NCBI GenBank assembly: GCA_945946745.1
Contig: CAMEWZ010000017.1
Coordinates: forward strand, 1 to 16,665
Length of the DNA stretch: 16,665 nt
Origin: an uncultured Clostridia bacterium
GTDB lineage: Bacteria; Bacillota; Clostridia; Oscillospirales; Oscillospiraceae
Reading direction: 5' to 3'
Shown: positions 1-7,251 of the stretch, in pieces
Layout of the letters: each line of letters starts with the position of its first letter
Position numbering within the stretch: the first letter of the stretch is position 1
Translations under genes and position numbers: made by a program
Notes under the pieces: model-generated
What the model was told of the DNA's origin: nothing
The model's input: only the letters and a program-made list of their open reading frames with translations
The model's database searches: none

Positions 1-296
1 TCGCGGACAACGCCTATCCCCGGGCCAGAAAGATCTGCGAAAAGCTGAAGGACAATATCCCCCGTGCCCAGTTTGAAATCCCCATCCAGGCTGCCATCGG
101 CGGCAAGATCATTGCCCGGGAGACCATCAAGGCCCTGCGCAAGGACGTGCTGGCCAAGTGCTACGGCGGCGACATCACAAGAAAGAAGAAGCTGCTGGAA
201 AAGCAGAAGGAGGGCAAAAAGCGGATGCGTACCTTCGGCACCGTATCCGTGCCCAGCGAAGCGTTTATGGCCGTCCTAAAACTGGACGAAGACTGA
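1..296 (+). CDS. lepA: Elongation factor 4 (LepA), C-terminal part
   Basis: This is the last 98 codons (97 residues and TGA) of a reading frame that enters from the left edge. It carries the hallmark LepA C-terminal domain: a YPRARKICEKLKDNIPR stretch, then IPIQAAIGGKIIARETI, then the very conserved VLAKCYGGDITRKKKLLEKQ and KEGKKRMR motifs, ending in VSVPSEAF. LepA is a ribosome-associated translational GTPase; the GTPase domains lie outside the window. The basic C-terminal tail is the part that reaches toward the peptidyl-transferase centre in this family. hemW follows 86 bp downstream on the same strand, the usual Firmicute neighbour. Assignment is very secure; only the upstream extent is unknown. 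Confidence 0.97.
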   Translation, partial: ADNAYPRARKICEKLKDNIPRAQFEIPIQAAIGGKIIARETIKALRKDVLAKCYGGDITRKKKLLEKQKEGKKRMRTFGTVSVPSEAFMAVLKLDED

Positions 297-300
297 TTTC

Positions 301-365
301 ATTTTAAAATTGAAAATGGAAAATCTCCACTTTCATTTTCAACTTTCAATTGTCAATTTTCAACT
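301..365. repeat. AT-rich imperfect inverted/direct repeat between lepA and hemW
   Basis: This short AT-rich patch contrasts with GC-rich flanks. TTGAAAATG (310-318) is a perfect inverted match to CATTTTCAA (334-342). TTTCAACT occurs at 338-345 and again at 358-365. It could be a weak stem-loop at the lepA 3' end or a degenerate small repeat. There is no U-tract, so it is not called a terminator. Confidence 0.45.
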
Positions 366-382
366 GATACCGGAGGTATCCC

Positions 383-1576
383 ATGCCCATCATTACCAAA
401 CGTCCCGACAAGACTCCCTTGGGAATTTATGTACACGTTCCCTTCTGCCGCAGCAAGTGCCAATACTGCGACTTTTATTCCATGGCCACCAAGGATGATA
501 AGCTGATCGACGGCTATCTGGACGCGGTGTGCGACCACATCAAGGAGGCCGGAGAGCTGGCTCCCGGCTATAAGGTGGATACCGTCTACTTCGGCGGCGG
601 CACCCCTACCTTCTTCGGCGCCGACGGCCTGGCGGTGATTCTGACGGCCATCCGCCGGAATTTTGACGTGGTAGGCGATGCCGAGATCACCTTCGAGGCC
701 AACCCGGACTCCGTCTCTGACCGGCTGCTCCACCGGCTCCGGGCCGAGGGCTTTAACCGGGTGAGCCTTGGCATCCAGTCCGATGACGATGAAATGCTGA
801 AAAAGCTGGGCCGTCCCCACACCTATTCCCAGGCGGTCACCGCCTACCACCGCATCCGCAAGGCGGGCTTCCGCAACGTCTCCATCGATTTGATGTACGG
901 CCTGCCGGGGCAGGATTTGCAGGACTGGCAGGAAACCCTGGACAATGTGCTGCGCTTAAACCCGGAGCATGTCAGCTGCTACGCGCTGAAAATCGAGGAC
1001 GGCACGCCCTTTGCCGGGATGAAGGAGGTGCTGAATCTGCCGGAGGACGACGTGCAGGCGGATATGTACCTGGCCGCTGTAGAGACTCTCCGGGGCCGGG
1101 GCTTCCGGCAGTATGAGATCTCCAATTTTTGCCGCAAGGGCCTTACCTCCAAGCACAACATGAAATACTGGACCGGCGGGGAATATCTGGGCTTCGGCCC
1201 CAGCGCCAGCTCGGATTTCGCGGGCAAGCGCTTCACCCTTAAGCGGGATCTCCAGGCCTATATTTCCGGCATCCGGGACGGCGGCGAGATCATGGAGGAA
1301 ATGGAAGAAATTCCCATGCGGGAGCGGGCGGGGGAATATCTGATGCTCCGGCTGCGCACCAGCCTGGGCATCGACGCCCGGGAGTATGAGAAAACCTTCC
1401 TGCTGCCCTTCGCCCCGTTGGAGGAGGTGCTGGAGAAGCAGCGCCGGTTCTTCCACGCCACCCAGACCGACACCGGCCGCTGGGTGCTGACGCCCAAGGG
1501 GTATCTGGTCAGCAACGACATCATCAGCGACCTGCTGCTGGCCCAGGACAATTCTGTTCCGCTAAAGCGGATATAA
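383..1576 (+). CDS. hemW: Radical SAM heme chaperone HemW (HemN-like)
   Basis: The protein is 397 residues, about the usual HemW length. The radical-SAM cluster motif is CRSKCQYC (Cys22, Cys26, Cys29), which binds a 4Fe-4S cluster. It is followed by Asp-Phe, as in HemW, rather than by the extra cysteine of true HemN coproporphyrinogen dehydrogenases. VYFGGGTPT (68-76) is the SAM-binding glycine motif, and SLGIQS and DLMYGLPGQ are conserved barrel motifs. The C-terminal MLRLRTSLGID belongs to the HemW-type tail domain. HemW is thought to bind heme and insert it into respiratory enzymes; older annotations call it oxygen-independent coproporphyrinogen III oxidase. The ATG has GGAGG at 372-376, a good spacing. 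It sits after lepA in the classic order. The enzyme versus chaperone call rests on family motifs. Confidence 0.95.
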   Translation: MPIITKRPDKTPLGIYVHVPFCRSKCQYCDFYSMATKDDKLIDGYLDAVCDHIKEAGELAPGYKVDTVYFGGGTPTFFGADGLAVILTAIRRNFDVVGDAEITFEANPDSVSDRLLHRLRAEGFNRVSLGIQSDDDEMLKKLGRPHTYSQAVTAYHRIRKAGFRNVSIDLMYGLPGQDLQDWQETLDNVLRLNPEHVSCYALKIEDGTPFAGMKEVLNLPEDDVQADMYLAAVETLRGRGFRQYEISNFCRKGLTSKHNMKYWTGGEYLGFGPSASSDFAGKRFTLKRDLQAYISGIRDGGEIMEEMEEIPMRERAGEYLMLRLRTSLGIDAREYEKTFLLPFAPLEEVLEKQRRFFHATQTDTGRWVLTPKGYLVSNDIISDLLLAQDNSVPLKRI

Positions 1577-1580
1577 TCCA

Positions 1581-1815
1581 ATGTGCTTATCGGCTTTCGG
1601 CAAAAGCATTGTACTTTATCGAATGAACACCCGTCACGGTAGGGCGGCTTGCCTTCAAGCCGCCGCCGTATTTCGAACCGCGTTCCGCCGCTCCGCCGTA
1701 AGGTGGAAATGAATACGAATTCTGCTTTGGAGGCGGCGGCTTGAGGGCAAGCCGCCCTACGGAGGGTGTTCGTTAACGATATTCTTATTTTGCTGAGAAA
1801 AGCCGATATGCACAT
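1581..1815. repeat. Large imperfect inverted repeat (MITE-like) after hemW
   Basis: The innermost arms, 1639-1667 and 1732-1760, are 29-bp inverted repeats with a single G/T-type mismatch. They begin GTAGGGCGGCTTGCC. The symmetry continues outward: GAACACCC at 1625-1632 is mirrored by GGGTGTTC at 1764-1771, and 1581-1597 (ATGTGCTTATCGGCTTT) is mirrored by 1799-1815 with one mismatch. The centre, 1668-1731, shows no convincing gene. The same arm sequence recurs between grpE and dnaK, so this is a dispersed repeat family. With the terminator it fills the 286-bp gap between the convergent hemW and ABC permease genes. Confidence 0.8.
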
Positions 1816-1819
1816 AATC

Positions 1820-1858
1820 AAAAAAGGAGCCGTCTCATGGGCAAAATGAGACGGCTCC
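1820..1858 (-). terminator. Intrinsic terminator of the ABC exporter operon
   Basis: A perfect 13-bp stem (1826-1838 pairing with 1846-1858) has a 7-nt loop. On the minus strand it is followed by six T (1825-1820). It starts a few bases after the permease stop codon. On the plus strand the following sequence (TCCTTTATT) is only moderately T-rich, so weak two-way termination against hemW transcripts is possible. Confidence 0.9.
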
Positions 1859-1862
1859 TCCT

Positions 1863-4421
1863 TTATTCACTTTCCCGCAGCCGTTCCACAACGCTCTGCT
1901 TCGCGGCATGGCGGTACATGATGGCGGGAATGGCGCAGCCCAGCAGAAGGAATAGGGGAAGCATCAGCAGCACCGGGGTGATGGTGTAATGGTATCGATA
2001 GAACCAATAGCCCTGTTCCAGCAGCCGGCCCGCCAGGGGATTGACGGCAGCAGACAAAAGCCCTGCAATCAGCCCGGAGCCAAGGGTGTACAGCAGTCCC
2101 TCCCAGACCAGCATGGATTTTAGCTGCGGACTCGTCATGCCCACAGCTTGCAGCACCGCGAATTCCCGCCGCCGGGACAGGATGGAGGTCATCATGGCGT
2201 TGAAGAAGTTTAAGACTCCCACAATGCCGATGATGGCGCACAGCAGGCCTCCCAGCAGCACAAAGGTCATCTGAAACTCCCGGAAATGGGCACGGTGGGT
2301 GGCTTTGCTCTCATACATCAGTGGAGAAGTTTCCGAGGCGGTCAGTTCCGCAAGATAGCGTTCCGCCGCCGCTTCCGCTTCGGGGCTGGGGGTGTCGAAC
2401 AGGTAGAGCAAGGGCACAACATATCCCTTTCCCACGTCCCGGCGCAGGGTATCTACCCCCAACACTGCCTGATAGCCCATGGGGTAGTGCCGGGACCCCA
2501 TGTCGTAGGGCACTTCCACCCAGACGCATACCGTGTAGTACACATCATGGGCGGTTTCATCGCGCCCATAGGTTACCTTGATCCGCTCTCCAATGGCAGG
2601 ATAGTTTTCGGGATCCACCACATTGCCGTAATCGTCCAGACTGACCTCCATGGCAATGGCGTAGTTGTCCGGCTGGGTCAGAGGGGACAAATCTCCCTCC
2701 AGCACCTTCAGCTTGGAAAGCAGGGCTTCGTCCAGCCCTTCGATCTGGGAGGATGCGGCGATTTTATCTCCGTCCCGCGGGGCTACCTTCAGCGCTTCCT
2801 CCACATCCTGTCCCCGGAGGTAGTAGGCGGCTTCCTCCCGCCAGTAATCTTCCGGCAGATACATCTTTACCAGCCCGGTATAATACGCAAAGCCGCCCAG
2901 AGACTGCTCTGTGTTTTCCTGCACCGGAAGGATATCCTCCTCCGTCAGGGTGAATCCGTGATAGTTGAAATAATCCGTGGTGCTGACCACAAAATCCGCG
3001 CAGCTTCTCTGGCTCAGGTATTTGTCCATGTCAAAGCCGGTGACAAAGGTAGCCAGCAGATTCAGCAGCACCACCGCCAGAGACAGGGAGAGAATCACCA
3101 GCGCGGTTTTCTTGCCGCTTCTTCCCAGGTTCGCCCTTGCCATGGAGAAGGGCGTCACCTTCCGGGAGGAGCGGGTCTTTTTGCCGGTTTGCTGGACTTC
3201 CGTATACCGCACCGCCTCCACCGGGGATACACGGCCCGCAACCCTGCCGGGGCGGGCGCAGGACAGCAGCACCGTCAGCAAGGCAAACACGGCGGAACCG
3301 AGAAAAATCCAAGGGGACAGGCTGATGGTGGTGTATTTTCCGCCCATGATGGAGGTGGACAGGGCAACGGGCACCGCCAGCACTCCCACGCCATAGCCTA
3401 GCCCCAGTCCCACGGGGATGCCAACTCCGCTGAGCATCAGCGCCTGCTGCCGGATGATCCGGCGAAGCTGCTTTGGGGTCACGCCGATGGTTTTCAGCAA
3501 TCCGTAATAGCGGATATCCCCCGCCACGGAAATCTGGAAAATATTGTAGATCACCAGGTATCCGGTGAAGGTCACAACCACCAGCACGGCGATCACCGCC
3601 AGAATCCCACCCGCGTCCATAGAGTCCGCCAGCTGGGTAGCGGTGTAGCCCCAGTTGACGCCGATGCGCAGCTGGTCTGCACGGTCGCCCACGCTATAGC
3701 CGCAGTCCTCGCCGATTCTTGTCAGGGTATTTTCAATGTCCAGAGAACTTCCCAGCATGACGCTTAAATCCGTGCGGAAAGGATTCATGCCCTCCGCCAC
3801 CGCCATGGCCTCGATCTGCTGGACATATTCCTCGGAAACATTGAAAAAGTGCACTTTCAGCAGCTCGTCATATTCCCACCAGCCCACCAGCGTAAAGGTG
3901 TCCGTCACATCCCTGCCCATCTGCTCCTTGTCGGCAAGGGTGTAGGTCAGCGTGACCTGGGCGCCCAGCTCCGGGGTGACTCCCAGCAGAGCCAGAGCCT
4001 TGGTGTCCATGGTGATTTCCTTGCCGCTTTTCGGCGTTCTGCCCACGGTGGGCAGGACGTAGCCCCATTTGGCGGTGTTGTCGTCCATGAAGCTGACCTC
4101 GCCGTAATCCTTGGCAAAGACGCCGCTGGTACACAGACCGATCACCATCCGCCTGCCCACGGCTTTCACCTTGGGATGGGCGGACAGCGTTTGGATCTGA
4201 TCTTCGTCCACATCCTTGAAAGAACCATGGGCATAAGTACCCACGCTGCGGAACTGATAATTCTGGTTGGTTTCGTTGATGGAAAGGACGATGGTAAAGA
4301 GGGATGTAAACAGCAGCGTTGTCAGCACGATGGCGGCAATGGCGATCAAATTCCGCTTCCGGGAGGCAAGCAGGGTTTTGAAGCTTAAATGGCGGATGCA
4401 GCCGCGGTTTTTCACGTTCAT
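1863..4421 (-). CDS. ABC transporter permease, FtsX/MacB-like, two FtsX repeats
   Basis: The protein is 852 residues from the ATG at 4421, and eight hydrophobic segments can be seen. TM1 (about 24-48) is followed by an extracytoplasmic domain to about 270, then three TMs (starting GGILAVIAVLVVV), then TM5 (KTALVILSLSLAVVLLNLL). A second large external domain follows, then the last three TMs (starting FVLLGGLLCAIIGIVG). This duplicated layout is typical of FtsX-superfamily permeases of MacB/LolE type, which move peptides, lipids or drugs or transmit mechanical force rather than acting as classic importers. A GTG at 4430 overlaps the ATPase stop. The ATG at 4421 is preferred because GAGGTG lies 6 bp upstream. 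It is the last gene of its operon, with a terminator directly after it. The substrate cannot be read from sequence; antimicrobial peptide export is a guess from the two-component neighbours. Confidence 0.93.
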   Translation of the reverse strand: MNVKNRGCIRHLSFKTLLASRKRNLIAIAAIVLTTLLFTSLFTIVLSINETNQNYQFRSVGTYAHGSFKDVDEDQIQTLSAHPKVKAVGRRMVIGLCTSGVFAKDYGEVSFMDDNTAKWGYVLPTVGRTPKSGKEITMDTKALALLGVTPELGAQVTLTYTLADKEQMGRDVTDTFTLVGWWEYDELLKVHFFNVSEEYVQQIEAMAVAEGMNPFRTDLSVMLGSSLDIENTLTRIGEDCGYSVGDRADQLRIGVNWGYTATQLADSMDAGGILAVIAVLVVVTFTGYLVIYNIFQISVAGDIRYYGLLKTIGVTPKQLRRIIRQQALMLSGVGIPVGLGLGYGVGVLAVPVALSTSIMGGKYTTISLSPWIFLGSAVFALLTVLLSCARPGRVAGRVSPVEAVRYTEVQQTGKKTRSSRKVTPFSMARANLGRSGKKTALVILSLSLAVVLLNLLATFVTGFDMDKYLSQRSCADFVVSTTDYFNYHGFTLTEEDILPVQENTEQSLGGFAYYTGLVKMYLPEDYWREEAAYYLRGQDVEEALKVAPRDGDKIAASSQIEGLDEALLSKLKVLEGDLSPLTQPDNYAIAMEVSLDDYGNVVDPENYPAIGERIKVTYGRDETAHDVYYTVCVWVEVPYDMGSRHYPMGYQAVLGVDTLRRDVGKGYVVPLLYLFDTPSPEAEAAAERYLAELTASETSPLMYESKATHRAHFREFQMTFVLLGGLLCAIIGIVGVLNFFNAMMTSILSRRREFAVLQAVGMTSPQLKSMLVWEGLLYTLGSGLIAGLLSAAVNPLAGRLLEQGYWFYRYHYTITPVLLMLPLFLLLGCAIPAIMYRHAAKQSVVERLRESE

Positions 4422-4426
4422 GCTGC

Positions 4427-5098
4427 TCACCTCGCTTTCACAATTCGTCCGTCCTCAATGCGGATGATCCGGTCTGCCAGCTGGGCAATTTCCTCATTGT
4501 GGGTAATCATGACGATGGTCTGAGAGAATTTCTGGCTGGAGACCTTCAGCAGCCCCAGCACATCCTGGCTGGTTCTGGAATCCAGATTGCCGGTGGGCTC
4601 GTCCGCCAGAAGGATAGCGGGGGCCGCCGCCAGCGCCCGGGCAATGGCAATGCGCTGCTGCTGACCGCCGGAAAGCTGGTTGGGACGGGCGTCCAGCCGT
4701 CCGTCCAGGCCCAGGGTTTTTACGATCTGCCTAATGAATTTTTCGTCCACCTTACGACCGTCCAACTGGATGGGAAGGACGATGTTTTCATACACATTCA
4801 GCACCGGGACAAGATTGTAGCTCTGAAAGACAAACCCGATTTTCCGGCGGCGGAAAATGGTCAATTCTTCGTCCTTCAGTTGAAAGATCTCCTTGCCGTC
4901 CACGGTGACGCTGCCGCTGGTGGGGCGGTCAAGTCCGCCCAGCATATGCAAAAGCGTTGACTTGCCGGAACCGGAGGTGCCCACAATAGCCACAAATTCT
5001 CCGTTTTCCACGCTTAAATTCACACCATCCAGCGCTTTTACCTCCGTATCGCCGGAGCCGTAAATTTTGCGCAAATCCTTGGTTTCCAAAATGCTCAT
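4427..5098 (-). CDS. ABC transporter ATP-binding protein, MacB/LolD type
   Basis: The protein is 223 residues, the normal size for this class. All nucleotide-binding motifs are intact: Walker A GTSGSGKST (40-48), Q-loop Gln92 in FVFQSYNL, signature LSGGQQQ (142-148), Walker B ILLADEP (162-168), D-loop Asp173 and H-loop His200. NLVPVLNVYENI after the Q-loop and the TGNLD motif are typical of the LolD/MacB/FtsE group that pairs with FtsX-like permeases. The ATG has GGAGG 7 bp upstream. The stop is overlapped by a possible GTG of the permease gene, so the two are translationally coupled. The gene stands 200 bp downstream of the histidine kinase gene, with triple 11-bp repeats in that gap that probably bring it under the response regulator. 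Confidence 0.96.
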   Translation of the reverse strand: MSILETKDLRKIYGSGDTEVKALDGVNLSVENGEFVAIVGTSGSGKSTLLHMLGGLDRPTSGSVTVDGKEIFQLKDEELTIFRRRKIGFVFQSYNLVPVLNVYENIVLPIQLDGRKVDEKFIRQIVKTLGLDGRLDARPNQLSGGQQQRIAIARALAAAPAILLADEPTGNLDSRTSQDVLGLLKVSSQKFSQTIVMITHNEEIAQLADRIIRIEDGRIVKAR

Positions 5099-5116
5099 AG
5101 AATCGCCTCCAAAGGG

Positions 5117-5149
5117 AAAAAGTCTGTATGTCTTTCGACAATACAGACT
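5117..5149 (-). other. Leader hairpin upstream of the ABC ATPase
   Basis: AGTCTGTAT (5121-5129) pairs perfectly with ATACAGACT (5141-5149). On the minus strand the stem is followed by TTTTTCCCTTT and then the ribosome site. It may be a weak terminator or attenuator between the kinase and exporter genes, or a leader stem in an exporter transcript. The stem is AU-rich and the T-run is short, so a function is not assured. Confidence 0.55.
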
Positions 5150-5155
5150 TTACCA

Positions 5156-5188
5156 CGGGAATCTTTCCACATTCTTTCCAGAATCTTA
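5156..5188 (-). promoter_or_regulatory. Triple 11-bp direct repeat, probable response-regulator site of the ABC operon
   Basis: On the minus strand three units follow with an exact 11-bp period: TAAGATTCTGG, AAAGAATGTGG, AAAGATTCCCG. OmpR/PhoB-family regulators bind such one-turn direct repeats as head-to-tail dimers, often overlapping the -35 region. The same motif recurs upstream of the response regulator gene at 6928-6949. Candidate -10 boxes follow (TAAAGT at 5152-5147 or TATTGT at 5143-5138), but neither has a good -35, which fits an activator-dependent promoter. Binding is inferred. Confidence 0.7.
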
Positions 5189-5228
5189 CAGTTTTGAAAG
5201 AATTGGAATTTTTCGGCAGTCGCACTTG

Positions 5229-5279
5229 CCTCTCCCTCTGGGAGAGGTGCCCCCGTAGGGGGCGGAGAGGGCCCTCTCC
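5229..5279. repeat. Solitary double-hairpin palindromic unit
   Basis: Three palindromes follow one another: CCTCTCCC/GGGAGAGG (5229-5236 with 5240-5247), GCCCCC/GGGGGC (5249-5254 with 5258-5263), and GGAGAGGG next to CCCTCTCC (5264-5279). The order of hairpin, GGTG, C/G hairpin, CGGA matches the units flanking the DUF559 gene at 15502 and 16018. It is probably a diverged member of that family. It lies between the kinase stop and the exporter control region. Confidence 0.7.
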
Positions 5280-5301
5280 GTCAAGGCCAAGACCTCGTAT
5301 G

Positions 5302-6189
5302 TCACTTTCTGGGCAGATACAGCGAAAAGGTGCTGCCCACACCTACTTGAGAGCTGACCTTCCCATAGCCGCCCTGCCCTTCGGCGATTTGCCGCACCAA
5401 ATACAGCCCGATACCCACGCCTTCTTCCTCCGCGTGTTCCGCGCCCCGGTAGAACCGCTGGAACACCTTGGGCTGCTCCTCCTCGGGAATCCCCGGCCCG
5501 GTGTCGCTGACATGGATGGCGCAGAACATCTGGTAGGCCGTCGCCGTCACCCGAACCGCGCCACCGGCGGGGGTATACTTCACGGCGTTGTCCAGCAGAT
5601 TGTAGAGGGCTTCCTCCGTCCATTTCGGGTCAAAGACGGCGTCGGCATCGGTGGGCTCCAGGGTAATTTGGATGTCCTTCGCCGCCGCCTTTGGGGCGAT
5701 TTGGGAAAGGGCGGCATCGATGACACCTTGTAAATATCCCCTGGCCGGATGCAGGGCGATGACCCCGGATTCCAAGCGGGAGGTTTTCACCAGCGCGTCC
5801 ATTAAACTTTGCAGCTTCTTCGTTTGCCCCTCCAGCGCATCCAGGCAATCCCGGTTTCCCGGCTGCTCCAGGAGCAGCTGGGTGTACAGCAGAATATTGG
5901 CGATAGGCGTTTTGGTCTGGTGGGAAATGTCCCCGATGAGGGCCTTCAGCTTCTCCTTTTCCGCGGCTACATTTTGGGCGGACACCGTGGACGCCGCCAG
6001 ATAGTGGGCCAGCTTGCTTTCCAGCGCGGAGAGCATGGATTCATCGAAGCTGTCCTCCGTAAAATTTCCCTGCATGGCGATATCCAGCATGCGATTTAGG
6101 TTTTCCAAAATCCGCCGGGTGCGGCGGCGATACCAGAATACGATTCCACCCGCCAGCAAAATGGAGGCGGCCACGATTGCGTAGGTCAT
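5302..6189 (-). CDS. Sensor histidine kinase, short-sensor type
   Basis: The protein is 295 residues. A single N-terminal membrane segment (about 3-20) is followed by RRRTRR. There is no extracytoplasmic domain to speak of, so sensing is likely within the membrane, through the cytoplasm or through a partner. The phosphoacceptor is His90 in GDISHQTKTP. The ATPase domain has an N-box around LYNLLDNAVKY (195-205), G1 DTGPGIP (229-235) and G2 GVGIGL (257-262). All key residues are present. It begins 1 bp after the response regulator stop, so the pair is co-translated. It presumably phosphorylates the neighbouring OmpR-type regulator. The nearby exporter and the short sensor recall peptide-sensing modules of Firmicutes. 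However, those of the Bce type have two membrane helices, so no such name is given. Confidence 0.95.
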   Translation of the reverse strand: MTYAIVAASILLAGGIVFWYRRRTRRILENLNRMLDIAMQGNFTEDSFDESMLSALESKLAHYLAASTVSAQNVAAEKEKLKALIGDISHQTKTPIANILLYTQLLLEQPGNRDCLDALEGQTKKLQSLMDALVKTSRLESGVIALHPARGYLQGVIDAALSQIAPKAAAKDIQITLEPTDADAVFDPKWTEEALYNLLDNAVKYTPAGGAVRVTATAYQMFCAIHVSDTGPGIPEEEQPKVFQRFYRGAEHAEEEGVGIGLYLVRQIAEGQGGYGKVSSQVGVGSTFSLYLPRK

Positions 6190-6190
6190 A

Positions 6191-6868
6191 TCACTTCACC
6201 GCCCAGGTATAGCCGATGCCGTACACCGTCTTCAAATATTGGGGACTGGAAGGCGCATCCTCCAGTTTGTCCCGCAGCCGTTTGACGGTGACGGACAGGG
6301 CGTTTTCGTCCACATATTCCGCCCCGTCCGTCCAGATCCGGTCTATCAATGTGCCCCGGGACAGGGTCTGCCCCCGGTTTTCCACCAATATCCGCAGCAG
6401 CTTCTGTTCTGTCTTACTCAGTTCCAGGCTCTGACCCGCTTTGCGGAATTCCATCCGGTCGAAATCGAACAGGAAATCATCGAAAGCAAAGCAAGCGCCG
6501 TTTCTTCCGGCGCTCCGCCGTAGCTGGGCGTTCACCCGCGCCCGAAGAACCGCCAACGAAAAGGGCTTGGTAATGTAGTCATCCGCCCCGGATTCCAATC
6601 CGGTGACGATGTCCATTTCCAGATCGTTGGCGGTGAGCAGAATCACGGGAACACGGCTGACCTGCCGAACCTTCCGCAGCAGCTCCAAACCGCTGCCGTC
6701 CGGCAGGTTCACATCCAGAATCAGAAGATCATAGGCTTTCTGCGTCACAGCTATGTTTCCCTGCGCCAATGTGCGGCACAGCTGTATGTCCACCGCCGGG
6801 CTTTGCAGCGCCAGTTGAATTCCGCAGCCCAAAGCGGTGTCGTCTTCCAGCAGGAGGATGCTCTGCAT
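6191..6868 (-). CDS. OmpR/PhoB-family response regulator
   Basis: The protein is 225 residues, normal for the family. The receiver domain has the acidic pair Asp9/Asp10, phosphoacceptor Asp52 in LLILDVNLPDGSG, switch Thr79 in VILLTAND, and Lys101 in DDYITKPF. The C-terminal winged-helix DNA-binding domain spans about 125-225 and shows the typical ELSKTEQKLLRIL, RGTLIDRIW and VTVKRLRDKLE elements. A GTG lies three codons upstream (6877). The ATG at 6868 is chosen because AAGGTG lies 6 bp before it. It heads the module regulator-kinase-ATPase-permease. Direct repeats with 11-bp spacing lie just upstream of its promoter and upstream of the ATPase gene, so it probably activates both. Confidence 0.95.
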   Translation of the reverse strand: MQSILLLEDDTALGCGIQLALQSPAVDIQLCRTLAQGNIAVTQKAYDLLILDVNLPDGSGLELLRKVRQVSRVPVILLTANDLEMDIVTGLESGADDYITKPFSLAVLRARVNAQLRRSAGRNGACFAFDDFLFDFDRMEFRKAGQSLELSKTEQKLLRILVENRGQTLSRGTLIDRIWTDGAEYVDENALSVTVKRLRDKLEDAPSSPQYLKTVYGIGYTWAVK

Positions 6869-6894
6869 AGCTGTCACCTTCTTTCCTTTTCTAC

Positions 6895-6923
6895 ATCATA
6901 GCACAGGAAACCGGAAATGTCGA
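6895..6923 (-). promoter_or_regulatory. Sigma-A promoter of the response regulator-kinase operon
   Basis: On the minus strand, -35 TCGACA (6923-6918) and -10 TATGAT (6900-6895) are separated by exactly 17 bp. Both boxes match five of six consensus bases. The start codon follows about 27 bp after the -10, leaving room for the AAGGTG ribosome site. Direct repeats abut the -35 on its upstream side. Confidence 0.75.
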
Positions 6924-6927
6924 TGCT

Positions 6928-6949
6928 CCCGATTCTTAAGTCTTTCTTA
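6928..6949 (-). promoter_or_regulatory. Double 11-bp direct repeat, probable autoregulatory site
   Basis: On the minus strand TAAGAAAGACT and TAAGAATCGGG stand in tandem with an 11-bp period. They end 4 bp upstream of the -35 of the response regulator promoter. They match the units at 5156-5188 (consensus WAAGAWTC). The position is that of a classic activator site, so positive autoregulation is inferred. Confidence 0.65.
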
Positions 6950-6975
6950 TCCCCGGAACGCAAAGGGGAAAGCCG

Positions 6976-7239
6976 TTACGCCGTTTTGCCACCCTCGATC
7001 CACTGCTTGAACAGCTGGTGCATACCGGTAGAGGCCAGGCCGCTAAGGGCGCCGTTGAGAATGACCTCGGGCGTGACGGCCCAGCCGTTTAGCCACACTG
7101 CCAGCAAGACGCCCAGGATGGTTACGGCAGTGGGAATGATTTTGTTGTCCACATCCTTCAGCCAGTGCTTGACGATATAACCAACCACCAGGCAGATGCC
7201 CAGGATGATGGGACTTACGTAAGCGTTTAACATTTCCAT
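6976..7239 (-). CDS. Phage-type holin
   Basis: The protein is 87 residues with two membrane segments (about 6-24, SPIILGICLVVGYIVKHW, and 34-53, IIPTAVTILGVLLAVWLNGW). A third amphipathic segment is ILNGALSGLASTGMHQLF, and the tail is short and hydrophilic. The pattern, with the charged turn KHWLKDVDNK and GLASTGxHQ, fits small Firmicute phage holins of the Phage_holin_5 type, which form membrane holes that release a murein hydrolase. GGAGG lies 7 bp before the ATG. It is the last gene of a three-gene cassette, 12 bp after the XhlA-like gene. No clear terminator follows, so transcripts may run into the response regulator gene. The holin class is from family resemblance, not a search. Confidence 0.82.
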   Translation of the reverse strand: MEMLNAYVSPIILGICLVVGYIVKHWLKDVDNKIIPTAVTILGVLLAVWLNGWAVTPEVILNGALSGLASTGMHQLFKQWIEGGKTA

Positions 7240-7251
7240 AGAAAAACCTCC

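Noticed and set aside
2286..3401. 371-aa plus-strand frame opposite the ABC permease
   Set aside because: Antisense shadow of a well-supported permease gene; His/Gln/Gly-rich composition with no domain or ribosome site.
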